From: Euglena gracilis
Taxonomy: Eukaryota; Euglenida; Euglenophyceae; Euglenales
NCBI GenBank assembly: GCA_039621445.1
Contig: CP154954.1
Location: 77,138,073 to 77,202,072 of the forward strand
Direction of reading: 5' to 3'
DNA: 64,000 nucleotides
Position numbers and translations under genes: made by a program. This document shows, in pieces, positions 25,206 through 36,915 of this stretch. Numbering within the stretch: position 1 is the first letter of the stretch; each line of letters opens with the position of its first letter. Below the pieces are notes generated by a model that had not been told where the DNA came from, made no database searches, and saw nothing but the letters and a program-made list of their open reading frames with translations.

Positions 25206-25900
25206 GGGCGGGGGGGAATGCGTTTCGCATTTTTGCGCATTTTCCGGATTTTTGGGGAAATGCGCATTTTTGCGCGTTTTTTCGCATTTTTTGCGTGTTT
25301 TTTTCGATTTTTTCGCGCATTTTTTTGCGTCTTAAGAATTTACGGCTTTTTAATATGTTGCAGTTTCATTTTGGTTTTTTTGATTTTGATTGTATATTAT
25401 CAAATTGCTCCTTGATTAATGTTGCATTGACGCTGAGTTATGTTGTTTGATTTGTGCTCTATTCTGCCCCTTTTTAAAAGAATTTTTTTGCGCTTTTTTT
25501 CCATTTCCCCACCTTTTTTGACACTTTTTGGAGGCATTTTGTCCATATTCAAGAACCCTTTGGGTGATGAGGTGTGGGTATTCATCCAATGATGATGAGG
25601 ACACTAGGGTTTTCAGAGACCCCGCATCGAATCCTTCTCCCCTGGTCACAAGTACGGGGCACCATGGCTGACATCGTTGGTTATGGTGAACAGAGAGTGA
25701 CGCCTTGCTCATGCATTTTTTTGACCCAAAATGTCTTCATTTCAGCTGTTTTTGGTGATTTTGGTTTAATTTTGGGCTCATTGTTGGAATTTTTCTAAGT
25801 CCATTTTCCCTTAGGAATGTACAAACTCAGCGCATTTTTTGCGCATTTTTTTTGCGAATTTTTTTCCGAGGGCCGCCCAGCGCATTCCCCCCCCCCCCTG
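25206..25900. repeat. GCGCATTTTT-rich inverted-repeat block
   Basis: GGGGGGAATGCGTTTCGCAT on the left and GCGCATTCCCCCCCC on the right, each beside TTTTTGCGCATTTT runs. Probably one more small element. Confidence 0.45.
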
Positions 25901-26097
25901 CTCACTCTTGCAATATCCTAATTTTGGATGACCATTTCCTTATTTCCTTTTAAATCCGGCGTTAGGGCCTTTGGGTTCACGAAAGAACCGACGTTGCCCC
26001 CACGGGTTTCGGACGCTGGTTCTGTCCAGATGGGATGTGCTTTACGGCACCGAAGGCGCCGAAATTTTTGAAAAAGGTGCTATTTTTGGCTGTGTAG

Positions 26098-26253
26098 GTG
26101 GAATATTGCTGCTCCATCGACCTTCTCGCTTCTCACAGCAAGCTGCGCGAAATGATGACACCTTCCCCTCCGAGCCATCCAGTTTTCCAACTATGCAATT
26201 GCGCAGGAGCAGCTTGGATGCTCTCCGGGTTTCCAAGTCTGACGAATGGCCAG
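26098..26253 (+). CDS. Candidate internal exon, unknown protein
   Basis: 156 nt between a TGTGTAG acceptor and a CAG/GTACATT donor, GC-rich and open in two frames. One reads SRFSQQAARNDDTFPSEPSS and LRRSSLDALRVSKSDEWP. No domain recognised. Confidence 0.35.
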
Positions 26254-26528
26254 GTACATTCCCATCAGCGGTTCTCATTATAGCTAGCCTTGGGTGTATT
26301 TTGCCCCGAACCCAAGTATTTTCGCCGCCCGCCCCCGGGATTTTCGCCGCCCCGTCCAATTTTTTTTGCCCCCTGTCATTTCTGCCCCTTTTCCATTCTT
26401 TTTTGCCCCAAAGTTTTTTCATTTTGGCCCCTGCCAGGTCAATTTTTGCCACTCCGAAAAGTTTTTTCTTGTTTTCTCTTTCTTTTTTCGACCAGTCAAA
26501 ATGCTTCTGGTTCCAGAGTCAGAGGCAG

Positions 26529-26601
26529 GTTGAGAGGGCATTACAATTTGCTGAAGCTGTCAAATTGAACGACATTCACCAGACATTGGCGGCTTATTGT
26601 G
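26529..26601 (+). CDS. Candidate internal exon, helical peptide
   Basis: After CAG, VERALQFAEAVKLNDIHQTL then AAYC, ending at G/GTAAATTG. It looks like a helical repeat segment. It ends exactly where the 26604-27490 inverted-repeat element begins. Confidence 0.4.
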
Positions 26602-26603
26602 GT

Positions 26604-27490
26604 AAATTGGTCATGGACTTTTTGGTGATCGCTAGTGACTCGTCGCTTGCGACTGTTGGTGGTGACCTACCGACCATTCGAGTCATTTCCCTTCATAGAT
26701 GAATGAACTTTTGGGGGGGGTCTGAAAAACTTTTTGGTCAGGCCGAGAAGCTGGTCCGACCACAAAATGCCTTTGGGGGTGTTTCCCCCGCGACCGCCCC
26801 GCGACCCCCCCCGCGACCCCACCCTGAAACCGTGTTTGGGCGAAGATTTAAGACTTTTAAAGTCTCGAAATCGGCCCAAACACGGTTTCAAACCAAGAAC
26901 AGTGTTTTGGGCCAAGGTTTTATGGGGGCCTGGGGGCGACCATGGCGTCTTCGGCGCTGCGGTCCTTGCCCCCAGGCTCCCCCTAACGCTTGGCCCAAAC
27001 ACAGTTCTTGTCACAAAACCCATCCCCCCCCCCGCGACCCCAACACCCCAAAACCGCCATTCGGGGGTTAATTTGAAGAAGAAAAAAATTGGGCAATGTT
27101 CTTTTTGCGCCTGTTCAGCGAAACCATGGCCAAAACCATTACCAAATTCATTAGCTCAGCAGCGTTTACCTGTTGGTGGTTGCCATCCCTGGCTGTTTTG
27201 CGGATTCCCATACTGCCCTCCGTCCTTGCCTTGCACAGGCGTCTTCCACAGAACATCCCCAAAAATAAGTTATTTCCCAGTTGTTGTTTTTTTTTGCAAA
27301 TTATCCCCCAAGCGGGGTGTCTGAAGGCATTTGGGTGGGTTTCGAGTCATTTCCTTTCATATATGAATGAACTTTGGGGGGGGGGGTGGACAAATGATTG
27401 GTGGTCGAGCAGACTGGACAGACAATGGTGCCCAGCGACCACTTTCTAGCGACCAATCTAGAGACCACCAAAAAGTCCATCACCAATTTC
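26604..27490. mobile_element. Inverted-repeat element
   Basis: AAATTGGTCATGGACTTTTT at the left and AAAAAGTCCATCACCAATTT at the right are inverted. TTCGAGTCATTTCCNTTCAT followed by ATGAATGAACTTT occurs twice in the same direction (26678, 27340). Interior 26800-27060 is GC-rich with inverted CCAAACACGG blocks. Confidence 0.6.
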
Positions 27491-28794
27491 TCGCTCGGGG
27501 CCGACATTGGCCGCTGATCAAAGATGACCATGACTTTTTCTTTCTGTAATGATATTTCTGTTATGCATGTAGGAGCGAGTTTTTTTTTTAACCTCAAAAG
27601 CAGCCTTATTTCACTGGGGAAAATGATGAGGATCAGGGGCAAAGCAAACCAGGTCAAGGTACGAAAATATATGAAATTGGGGCAAAAAATTTTTTTGGAG
27701 GACTGGCAAAAGTCGCAGGGTTGGGTGTTGAACGGTTCCTGGCCGGGGGGACGAAATTTTTTAAGGTTAGCTATATTTTCCTATTTCCCCCCCCCCTGCT
27801 TTCCATCCGCAATCCAATGGCGGCCCTCAATGTGTGTCGGAGTGGGTTTCATGACCTGTCATGTCTCTAGTTTCCCCTCATTCGAGGAGGCCCCACGTGA
27901 TTGTGTTGTGCTCATATCCTGGCAGCGGTGTGACTGGGTGGGCATGGCATGCAGGGGTTTTCTTAAGCCGGAGTTAGCACAAAGGGAGTTTGTTGGGGGG
28001 CGCGTTTTGGCCATCCTTGCCTTGCACACACTAGGGGGTATTGTTATTTCAGGCGGGGGGGGGACCGGGGGGGGGGGCAGCCCCCCCCCCCCCCCCGGAG
28101 GAGGCCGTAGGCCGACTAAGTTAGCACAAAGGGAGTTTGTTGGGGGGCGTCTGCTTGCTGCAGCGCCGACAGCTGCCCTTGCAGCTCCGATAGCCGCTCT
28201 TTCAGCGCTGCCCCGCAGCATTCAAAGAAGATGCCCAGGGCCACGCAGCTGCGTGTCACTGTCAGAGAAACGATGCGCACCAGTGCACATGTGTGTGCAA
28301 TGCATAAAGGCACCCATGTCGCGTGGATTGATTAGTGTGCAAGCACGTGCAAGCGACCACCCTCCCCCCGGGCGGTCCAAGACAAAAAAAACCCCTGCCC
28401 GGCCCCTTAGTCGGCCTACGGCCTCCTCCGGGGGGGGCTGCCCCCCCCCCCCCCCAGACCCCCCCCGCCGAAAATAACAATACCCCCTTGTGTGTGCAAG
28501 GCAAGGATGGCCAAAACGCGCCCCCCCAACAAACTCCCTTTGTGCTAACTTAGTCGGCCTACGGCCTCCTCCGGGGGGGGGGGGGGGGCCCCCGCCCCCC
28601 CCCCCGGACCCCCCCGCCTAAAATACCAATATCCCCTTTGTGTGTGCAAGGCAACGATGGCCAAAACGCGCCCCCCCCCCCCAAAATCCTTTTCTGTGCA
28701 CCCAGGTAGGTAAAATAGCCCATCTGTATGTTCCACAGGGTTTGGCCAAGGGTTTTTATGCTTCTGAGTGGAAAACCATGGAGGTCGTTTCTAC
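27491..28794. other. No gene recognised; mirrored repeat blocks
   Basis: TTAGCACAAAGGGAGTTTGT with GGGGGGCGTTTTGGCC occurs at 27970-28020, 28120 and inverted at 28515-28560. CCTTGCACACAC...GGGGTATTGTTATTT also repeats inverted. This looks like nested copies of one element. Confidence 0.45.
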
Positions 28795-29070
28795 CGACCA
28801 TATGGTCGGCCCGACCTCCAAATGGTCGGGCCGACCATGATGGTCGTCGGGCCGACCATGGTCGGCCCGACCTTTACCGACCTATAGTCAAAATTCCTTT
28901 GAAAATTTTGAAAAAGGGGAGGGTAATGCGGTTGATTGGCTAGTCGGCCCGACCTCCAGTGGTCGGCCCGACCGTTGGTCGGCCCGACCATGGTCGGGCC
29001 GACCAATGGTCGGGCCGACCTAGGTCGGTACGACCTCCAGGATCGTCATAGCCAATTATCCGCCCGGGGC
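28795..29070. repeat. GGTCGGGCCGACC palindrome cluster, large
   Basis: About ten copies of GGTC(G)GGCCGACC or its inverse, split in two by AT-rich sequence. The right part is bounded by GCGGTTGATTGGCTAG and ATAGCCAATTATCCGCCCGG. Likely a mobile palindromic repeat family with 17405-17480. Confidence 0.8.
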
Positions 29071-29815
29071 CGACCACCCCCCCCCCCACCACCTCTTCCC
29101 GTTGTTCTGGTGGCACCAATTTTTGGACCCCAAAATTTTTTCCCGGCGCCTTCGACACCGGTGTTTTTTTTTGACCCATTTTGGGACCCATGCACGAGGT
29201 TCCCCCAAAACCACCCCCAAACCCCATTTTTTCACACCTTCCAAAATATCAACATTTTCTCGAAATGGCGGTATTTTGAGCGGTTTTTGATGCAAAAAAA
29301 GCCATTGAAAATCAAAAAAAAATACAAGGGAAAAAATCTCAGTAAAATTGGATTGTGCCAAATTTTGTCCATTTTTTTGAGCTTCGTTTTTTTTTTTTTG
29401 CCCCCTCCTAAAAACTTCCAATTTTTAACCTGAAAATTTTGAGATTTTTTTCAAATGTGGGTTTCCATCAAAAAAATCATGTATTTTGGGTTCTTTTTTC
29501 AAAAAAAAATTCAAAAATTTCCCCCAGCCAACATCCCCGTTGGCCGAAATTGGTGATGATGCTGTGGTGGGTGGGGAGGGTCGACCCACCCTCCCCCCAC
29601 CTCCCGGGTGGGGGGAGGTCGACCCCCCCCCCCCCACCAGGCCTTCCCGTTCTGCCCTGCCGGGGGGGGGGTGGGGTGGGACAGGGTTCCAGCCAGCTCC
29701 CAGACAGGCTGTGGGCCGCAGAAATAAAGTTCGGGCCAGCCTGGTGAAGCTGGACTGGACCAAAAACATTTTCGGTCCAAAGCGGCATTTTTTTAAAAAA
29801 AAAAGGTTCAGCCCG

Positions 29816-31122
29816 CCAAATGCCTGCCCTGAAATTCATGGTCATGAGCACGTTTTCCATGAGGGCATTTGTGGCAATGACACGTTTTCCATTAAGGCAT
29901 CTGTGGCAATGACACGTTTTCCATTAGGGCATCTGTGGTCAGGCACGTTTTCCATTAGGGCATCTGTGGCAATCAAAAAATCGTTGTCATGAAAATTTGG
30001 CGACAGGTTGAGAGGCCGGGTGGTCCTCTACCCTAGATTAGGTAGGTCTGGACTAGACTACCCCCCCCCTTTATTTGCACACCCACGGACCAACGGACCC
30101 CCCAAATGCTCAAGTGGGTCAAATGAGGGGGGGGGGGGTCAAAATTTATTTAGGAAGAGGGCAAAAAAATTCGGCGCCTTCGGCGCACGGAAAAAAAATT
30201 CCCCGGACCCAAAATTCCCAAATGCTCAATAAAGGGGGGGTCAAATAAAGGGGGGGTAGACCAGACTAGGTAGGTCTAGGGGGGTACTCTACAACGCAAG
30301 AAACGGCCAGAGGTTGCCTTTGAGCAATACGACAGGGAGTGTTAGACGTCACGGAAGACGACCCGCTTTACACAAAAAACAACTCCCTCGATCGTTGTTT
30401 TGCGGAATGCCCGAGCAACGGCATTCACGTATCTATGAAACGAGGTTGCCGAACGATTCCCTGAAACGAACAAAGTTCCCGACTGCTGCTCACGTTGAGC
30501 CACACATTGTTCAATGACGCTCGCCTCATCGAACAACAGGCTGGGTTCCAGCTCCCATCCCGTCCAGGCAACAAAGAAAGCATCCAGCTCAGGATAAGAG
30601 GCCTGCCGATGTTGACACAGTTTGGCGAACTCCAAACAGTTGGCAACACCAGCAAGCTCTGCACCTACGGAGCCGGACTTTTCCTTTGTGTTGCCCTGTG
30701 CCAGCAAGGTGCCATGAAGGGGGTCAACCTTCTGTTTCTTGGCATCTTGCTGGTATACCGCGAGAGCAGCCAGGAACAGTTCCGTCCTAGGGGGAGGTGG
30801 CAAAAGACCATTCACAAAGTTAGCCGTGCGTTTAGCCATAGTAGGAGGGCTGCGAAAAAAAAAGAAAAAAAAGAAAGAAGAAAAGGGGGGGGTGACACGT
30901 TTTCCATGAGGGCATTTGTGGCAATGACACGTTTTCCATTAAGGCATCTGTGTTCAGGCACGTTTTCCTTTAAGACATTTGCGGCAATGACACGTTTTCC
31001 ATTGGGGCATCTGTGGTCAGGCACGTTTTCCATTAGGGCGCCGTTTTACATTTTACATTTTCCCGTTTTTGACCCCTTGCGTGAATCATGACCACAAATT
31101 TCACGGCAGGCATTTGGCGGGC
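29816..31122. mobile_element. Candidate element with inverted ends and subterminal repeats
   Basis: GCCCGCCAAATGCCTG...TTCATGGTCATGA at the left is the inverse of TCATGACCACAAATTTCACG...CAGGCATTTGGCGGGC at the right. Just inside each end are four to five copies of GACACGTTTTCCATTAGGGC/ATCTGTGGCAAT. A TIR element (30014-30292) and the 165-aa ORF lie between. Subterminal repeats are typical of several DNA transposon families. No target duplication could be defined. Confidence 0.5.
30342..30839 (-). CDS. Hypothetical protein, 165 aa, inside a repeat-bounded element
   Basis: An uninterrupted ORF with balanced composition, unlike the low-complexity frames around it. It runs from MAKRTANFVNGLLPPPPRTE to KRVVFRDV and includes AKLCQHRQASYPELDAFFVA and SGNRSATSFHRYVNAVARAF. 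I recognise no domain. It sits between two clusters of a 35-bp repeat (29845-29975, 30893-31040) that are bounded by an inverted repeat (29816-29850 against 31086-31122). It may therefore be a gene, or gene fragment, carried by a transposable element. Confidence 0.45.
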   Translation of the reverse strand: MAKRTANFVNGLLPPPPRTELFLAALAVYQQDAKKQKVDPLHGTLLAQGNTKEKSGSVGAELAGVANCLEFAKLCQHRQASYPELDAFFVAWTGWELEPSLLFDEASVIEQCVAQREQQSGTLFVSGNRSATSFHRYVNAVARAFRKTTIEGVVFCVKRVVFRDV

Positions 31123-31135
31123 TCTGAACACGTTT

Positions 31136-31256
31136 TTAAACAAATTGTGGCTGAGCCCAGATTTCAGCCTGAAAGCGTGTTCAGGGGGCCCCCTTCGGGG
31201 GCCCTCCGGAACACGTTTTCAGGCTGAAATCTGGGCTCAGCCACAATTTGTGTGTA
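31136..31256. repeat. Long near-perfect hairpin
   Basis: AACAAATTGTGGCTGAGCCC and the following 30 bases are repeated in reverse after a short GGGGGCCCCCTTCGGGGGCCC centre. The arms are about 50 bp each. It abuts the end of the 29816-31122 element. Confidence 0.8.
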
Positions 31257-31956
31257 GAAAAAGCTGCTATTTTTAGCATTTTGGGCCATTTTCGGGCAAA
31301 AGTGGGTGGGTCCCCCGGGACCCTCCCCCCGGGGGGGCCCGCCCCGGGGGGTGGGTGGGTGGGTGCCGACCCCCTCCCCCCCCGGTCTTTAAAAAAACCC
31401 CTGAGCCGGCAGCCCAAATTCAGGCTTGGACCCCCCCCCCCAGGAGGTCGATTGAAATAAAGTTGGGTCCAGCCCGGCCAAAGGCCGGGCCAGCCGGCCG
31501 CAGGCTGGCCAGCCAACTGGGTTGCCCAGCTCACTTATCCATGCATTTTTTCTCCTCATCACGGCTTCCTCCATCACAGCCCCCAAGCCTTGATCTAGCT
31601 CTGTCCATTAAAATGTCGAGAAGACAAAAATGTTTTAGAATTTTTGTTTTTCATCGACCCAGCCCAGCCCAGCCCCCTCCAGCCTTTTTGCCAGCTGGAG
31701 GCGGGACCCCCCCCCCTGGGGGGGTGCTTAAGAAATTCCCTGGTTGTGATTCTGTGATTTTGGATGTATGGATAATCCCCCCCTGTGCCACCGCAAACTC
31801 GGGGACTGGCGACCAGCTCCACGTCTAAGGACACTGTGGACATTGGTGTAGAATTTCCTTGGGCGAAAGAATTTTGCGTGCAAGAGTCTGAGAAAACAAG
31901 ATTTCTCTTGCAAAATTTCTGTTTTTTTTTGCATTGGGGGAGACACAGGGGGCAGG

Positions 31957-32366
31957 CAGGGTTCGATATAAGGAGGGCGTACATGGTTTAGGTGGGGGGG
32001 TGTCCCCCCCACCTCCCCCCCCCCCCTCCTGGCCCGCAGGGGGGGGTCCGGATCACCCCACCCCCCACCTGCAAGGGGGGTCCGGACCGACCCTGGGGGG
32101 CAAAAATTGACCCCCCCCAAAAAGGGTCAATTTTTTCCTCCGGCGCTTCGCGCCGAAAATTTTTTGCATTTTTGGCACATTTTTGCCCAAAAAGTGCCCA
32201 AAATGGCACTTTTGGTCGTTTTGGGGGGTCAAAAATTTTCGGCCACCCTGACCGCGCACCTGTTTAGGTGGGGGGGGGGTCCCCCCCCCCCCCCCCCCCC
32301 CCCCCCTGGCCCGCAGGGGGGGTCCGGACCACCCCCCCCCCCCACCTGTCCTTATATCGAACCCTG
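31957..32366. mobile_element. hAT-like MITE, family A copy 1
   Basis: Ends are CAGGGTTCGATATAAGGA and its complement at the right end. The target duplication GGGGCAGG is exact on both sides (31949-31956, 32367-32374). The interior is C- and G-run rich with two GGTCCGGAC-type blocks and the hairpin CGGCGCTTCGCGCCG at 32141-32155. It is non-coding and nearly the same as the copy at 53473. Confidence 0.85.
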
Positions 32367-33877
32367 GGGGCAGGACCTGACTTTTTTGCGGTTTCATGTT
32401 TTCAGAAAATTTTTGCAATCATAAGGGAATATTTAACATTGTTTGACCTTTTGCAACTCAATTTAAGAATTTCAAACACAAAAAAAACCAGAATGGGGGC
32501 TAGGTCAATTCAGATCCCCATGACGCCCCTCCCCCTCCCCCTGACCCCACCCCCCATTGCTTATTGCCTGATGATGATCAAAAGCTTGACCACACAGGAT
32601 TTTTCACGGGAGAATTGCTTATTTTGAAAAGCTCAAAAAAATGGTCAACTGTGAACTGTCAGCAAAAGCAAATTCCATTTGATTTCTTCGAATGGTGCCA
32701 TTTTTGCATGCTTTGGGGCAATTTTTGCATTGTCGTGATTTTTGTGCCTTTTCTCTCAGATTTTGTCTGTTTTTGTGCATTTTTTTTAAGGCCAGGCTAA
32801 CACATCCCCCCCCCAGTGATCACCATTGCCAGCGGAAGGGGAACAAGATGGCAGCATTTTCATTTGCAATCAAAATTCACAAACATTCATAAAACACCCA
32901 AGAAAATTCTCTCGGACAGGGCAAATCTCAGAGGGTGAGAAGAAATCCCGGGGGCAGGGGGGGGGGGGCAATTTGTCGGTAGTTGTTCTCTACAGCACGA
33001 CAGCCACCAAACCCCAACCCTGACCCCAACCCCAACCTTAATTCAAGATCCAAGGTTTCTTGGATCTTGGATCCAAGGATCCAAGGATCTTGGATCCTTG
33101 GATCCAAGGATCCAAGGATCTTGGATCCTTGGATCCAAGGATCTTGGATCTTGGACCTTAATTCAAGATCCAAGGTTTCAAGTTCCAAGACTTCAAGATC
33201 CAAGGTTTTCGACTCTGCCGTTTGGGGGGGGGGGGCGTTGTGCAGCCAACAAGAACCGATTTGTCCATTTGGCCAGCCATTTTTTTGTGGGGAATTATCA
33301 AACAGGTCAGCATTTTCGGGTTTTGGGTCAAATGGGGAGGGGGAGACCGGGGAAAGTTATCTAGGTATGGTGTGTGGTGATTTTTCTGGATGGTTTTCTT
33401 TGCATGTCGGGGTGTGACAAATGCAAGCCTTGGGCCTTAACCATGCTGAATGCAACAGAAACCCCCACATTGGACCCTATGCTGTGCAATGGAACTCCTC
33501 CTCCCATCTGGTTTTGGTTGTTGTGATCCTAACAGAGAAAGTGTTTTTTTTTTGCGTTGCACACCTTCTCTTCAATTGGTGGATTTAATTTTTTCCCCTT
33601 TCTGCTGCAGCGGTGGCATCTTCAAATGAATGGACTGTCAGCCAGGTGTGTCCAGCCTCCAATAGCTGTGTGTGCGTGTTTTGGGAACAGTTGTTCTCTC
33701 TTTGGGAAAATTTTCTCTTTTCTTCTACGTCCCGAAAAATCGTGCTTTTCACTGAAGTGTTGGTGTTGTCCGCCCCCTCCCCAAATCGTTGAAGAGCAGT
33801 ATGATGGGTTGTAGTTTTTTTTTTTGAATGGTGGAGTCATGTGTTGCACAGTCACATTTGTACAGTCGTCAGCATTG
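32367..33877. other. No gene recognised
   Basis: T-rich, with one palindromic simple repeat at 33040-33205 and no supported exon. Confidence 0.4.
33040..33205. repeat. Palindromic GGATCC/AAGGATCTTGG array
   Basis: About 14 tandem, self-complementary 8-bp steps (CAAGGATC / TTGGATCC), bounded by direct copies of TTAATTCAAGATCCAAGGTT. Confidence 0.9.
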
Positions 33878-34283
33878 CCCCCCCCCCCCCAAAATGAGAC
33901 CCCCCCTGGGCCGATCGAGCAAAAATAAGAGCACCCAAAAATGAGACCCCCCTGACGGCGAGTGCTGGGGACGGTGAAACTTTTCCCTTAAAATTACCAA
34001 AAACCCCAATGTCGCACACAAAATTGATGAAATTTCAAAAATTTTCAGATTTTCAAGGTGCAAAAAATGCACAAAATGTCAACTTGCACCAATTTGCACA
34101 TGATGCGCAGCGCCGAAGGAAAATTTTGACTGTTTTTTGGAGCATGCAAATGATGTTTTTTGGGCCCGGGTCGGTCAAGGAAAAATCCAAAAATAACAGG
34201 AATATGACCCCTCAATAATAAGACCCCCTGGAGGTTTCCAGCAACGGACCCAAAAATAGACCCGGGTTTAATTTGGGGGGGGG
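33878..34283. mobile_element. Poly-C-capped element, family C copy 1
   Basis: Left CCCCCCCCAAAATGAGACC, right GACCCGGGTTTAATTTGGGG. Internal CCGATCGAGCAAAAAT, GACGGTGAAA and GGGCCCGGGTCGGTCAAG blocks are shared with 37735-38179. Confidence 0.75.
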
Positions 34284-36864
34284 TATTAATATTATGATTC
34301 AATGTATTACAGCCGGGACCCAGAGATGTTGAAACCTTCGGAGAAAAAATTGAAACTTTTGGGCAAAATTGTTGAAACTTTTCGACAAGGTAATTGAAAC
34401 TGCCAAAAAAAATTTTGGTAGTTGCGGGGGGTGGGGGGAACTCCGCTGGACCTCCACCCCTGGGGGCGGAGGATGCAAACCGTGTGGAGCAGGCTGGAGG
34501 GACAGGCAGATTTTGCTTGTCCACCAGCTAGGATATCTGAGTCATGGCCAGTCCCCCCCCCCCCCCCAAGGACCCCAAGGAGTAGGACAGGTTCTGGGGG
34601 ATGGAATTGGCCATGGGGTCGTTAATAGGGATCGGAGGGGTCCCCCGGGGCTTCCTCCGCTCCGCCCTCACCAGACTACTGGTGGCGAAAATTAGGGCCT
34701 TGCTGGGAGGCCAAGAGTTGCTTGAAATTTGGACAAAATGGTCAACAAAAAAATGCCTCTTTTTCAAATGAAGGAAAAAGTGGCACATTTCTTGAGGAAA
34801 ATGCTTGCCTTTGAACAGAAAAAAGAGCAATAATTGCGAACTTGGGTGTTTTTGTTCCTGATGAGATTTTTGTTGGGTTCCCCTGAATCTGCTTTTCAGG
34901 GTTGCCTACATTTGGATTTTGACCTTGTCTGAGGAAGTCCTCAAATCTTGATTGTGTTCAAAGCTTACATCTCTCTAAGGTTTTGCGAACCCCCCCGGGG
35001 GGGGGCGGCTGCAGCCAGCCCCGATTTGGGCCCAGCCCAGCCGCAGCAGCACCCCCCCCCCCGGGGGGGGGTGCTGCTAGCCCAGCTTGCCAGCCCCTTT
35101 TTGGGGGGTCCAGCACAAAATTTTTCGGCGCAAAGCGCCGAATTTTTTTGAAAAATTGTGTTCAAAGGTGGACAAAAATGGGGTTTGGGGGGCGTTAGGG
35201 GCATTTTTTGGGGGTTTCAGATGCATCATTTTTTCAAAACTGTGTTCTGCAGGTCATTTTTGGGCATTTTTCCGATTTCAGTCCAGCTCGCCCCGGTTCG
35301 GGTCCAGCCGGGGCCTCGCCCCCCCCCCCCCCCCCCGGGGGGGGGGGCGGGCTAGCCAGCCCAAATTTCAGCCAGCCCAAATTTCTAGCCCTAGCCCAGC
35401 ACCCCCCCCCCCGGGTCCTTAAAGAGATGTATGGTTCAAAGTGTAAACCCACGCCTTCGGACGCTTCACTACGCTTGGTCAGTTTGGTTCACCAGAAGAA
35501 ACAACTCATACCGTCCAATTTGACGACAATCACACCATTCCTTCTCCAAATAAAAAAAATGAACGCGCAGTTCCAAGAAGCAACCGCCGACAAAGGGGGA
35601 AAAACAAATGCCTTCTCAGAAACCCATCAATTTTACGTTTGCAAACGGGGCAAGCATTGGTGAGTTTGGACCCTCACCATCCCCCCCCTTCCGCCTGGCC
35701 AAGGTTCCGGGCCCCGTCATTACAAGGGATGAATTCTTATCACCTTCTTGGTGGTTTTTGAATCAGAATGTGAGTCAATTTGGCTTTTTTGGGTGATTCT
35801 TTTACAATGATCATGATGCACAGGAGGACCGACCCCGTAAGTCGGTCCATTTTCCCAAGTTCTCCATTTCCCCAAGTTTTTTTCATTACCTTGGTTATGT
35901 GATTCCGAACATAACAATGAAACGTGTGCTCTCCTCCATTCCTCAGCCCACCCCTTTGGCATGGATTGCAGCAGCAGCAATTGCAGTTGGCGCTGGCCTC
36001 TTTGGGATCCTCCGCAGGCCGTTTCTCTTTTCCCACCTTATTGTGCACCCCACCCGAACCCACCCCTTCCCAATTTATTGCTCATTCAGATTTTGTTTTT
36101 TTTTGTTGTTTGGTGTTTGGGGGTAACTCCCCCGATCTTGTCCCATACCGTGGCTGTGGTTGGCCGGACCCAAATCGTGTCCCGTCCTTGGGGCTGGGGG
36201 AAGATCGCGGGGGGGGGGGGGAGGTGTTTTTACAGTGGGTTTCAAAGAATGGAACAGCTCTGCCTCAACATTTTTTTTTTTCGGGAGTTAACAAGCTAAG
36301 TCAAGCCACTGGTGATATGTCCCCAGAGTGGTGGTTCCCGATCAATTTGAAGACAGAGAGTCAAATATTTTTGGGGTTTCAAAGCAGTGGCCTGAAGTTG
36401 CAGATGTGGCGAGGAAAGGATCCCAATCCCAGATTCATTTAACACCCGTGTGGCCTCCCCCCGGGCCGGGGGGGGGTTGAGAGTGGGTGGGTGGGTTGCC
36501 CCCTCCCCCCCAGGTGCCATGGGTCAGGTTTTCTGTTGGGCTTAATTTTTTTTCAGCATTTTCGGCCGATTTTGGCTAGATTTTGGGTGGTTGACTCCCG
36601 GGGGGGGGGGGTCCAAAAAGTGGGTGGGTGGGTTTGGGCCCAGGAAAAAGTGTCCACCCCCGGGGGGGGTCACTAAGTGAATCTATGATCCCAATGCTCC
36701 TCAGCCACAGCAAGAAGGATCCAACTCAGCTGCATTTCGGGAGGTTTGATTTTGATGTTTCTTTCAGGCAGATTCATTCACCAATTTTTATTCATATTGT
36801 TTTTTGCTATTTTTTTAATTGGTGTGATTTTGCACAGAATGCAGTTTTGTTTTTTGTGTGATTC

Positions 36865-36915
<51 letters not shown>

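Noticed and set aside
25971-26702. A single-exon 243-aa gene
   Set aside because: It spans poly-T/C-rich intron-like sequence and part of an inverted-repeat element; only two short pieces look coding.
27953-28396. CAGGGG...CCCCTG pair as another MITE with target duplication
   Set aside because: The ends match the class but the flanks (ATGGCATG and CCCGGCCC) do not.
28795-29070. CRISPR array reading of the GGTCGGGCCGACC cluster
   Set aside because: Repeats are 13-bp palindromes with spacers of a few bases and mixed orientation in a eukaryotic context; no cas genes.
31957-31974. GGTTCGAT as a tRNA T-loop or pol III B box
   Set aside because: It is the terminal inverted repeat of a MITE and no cloverleaf can be drawn around it.
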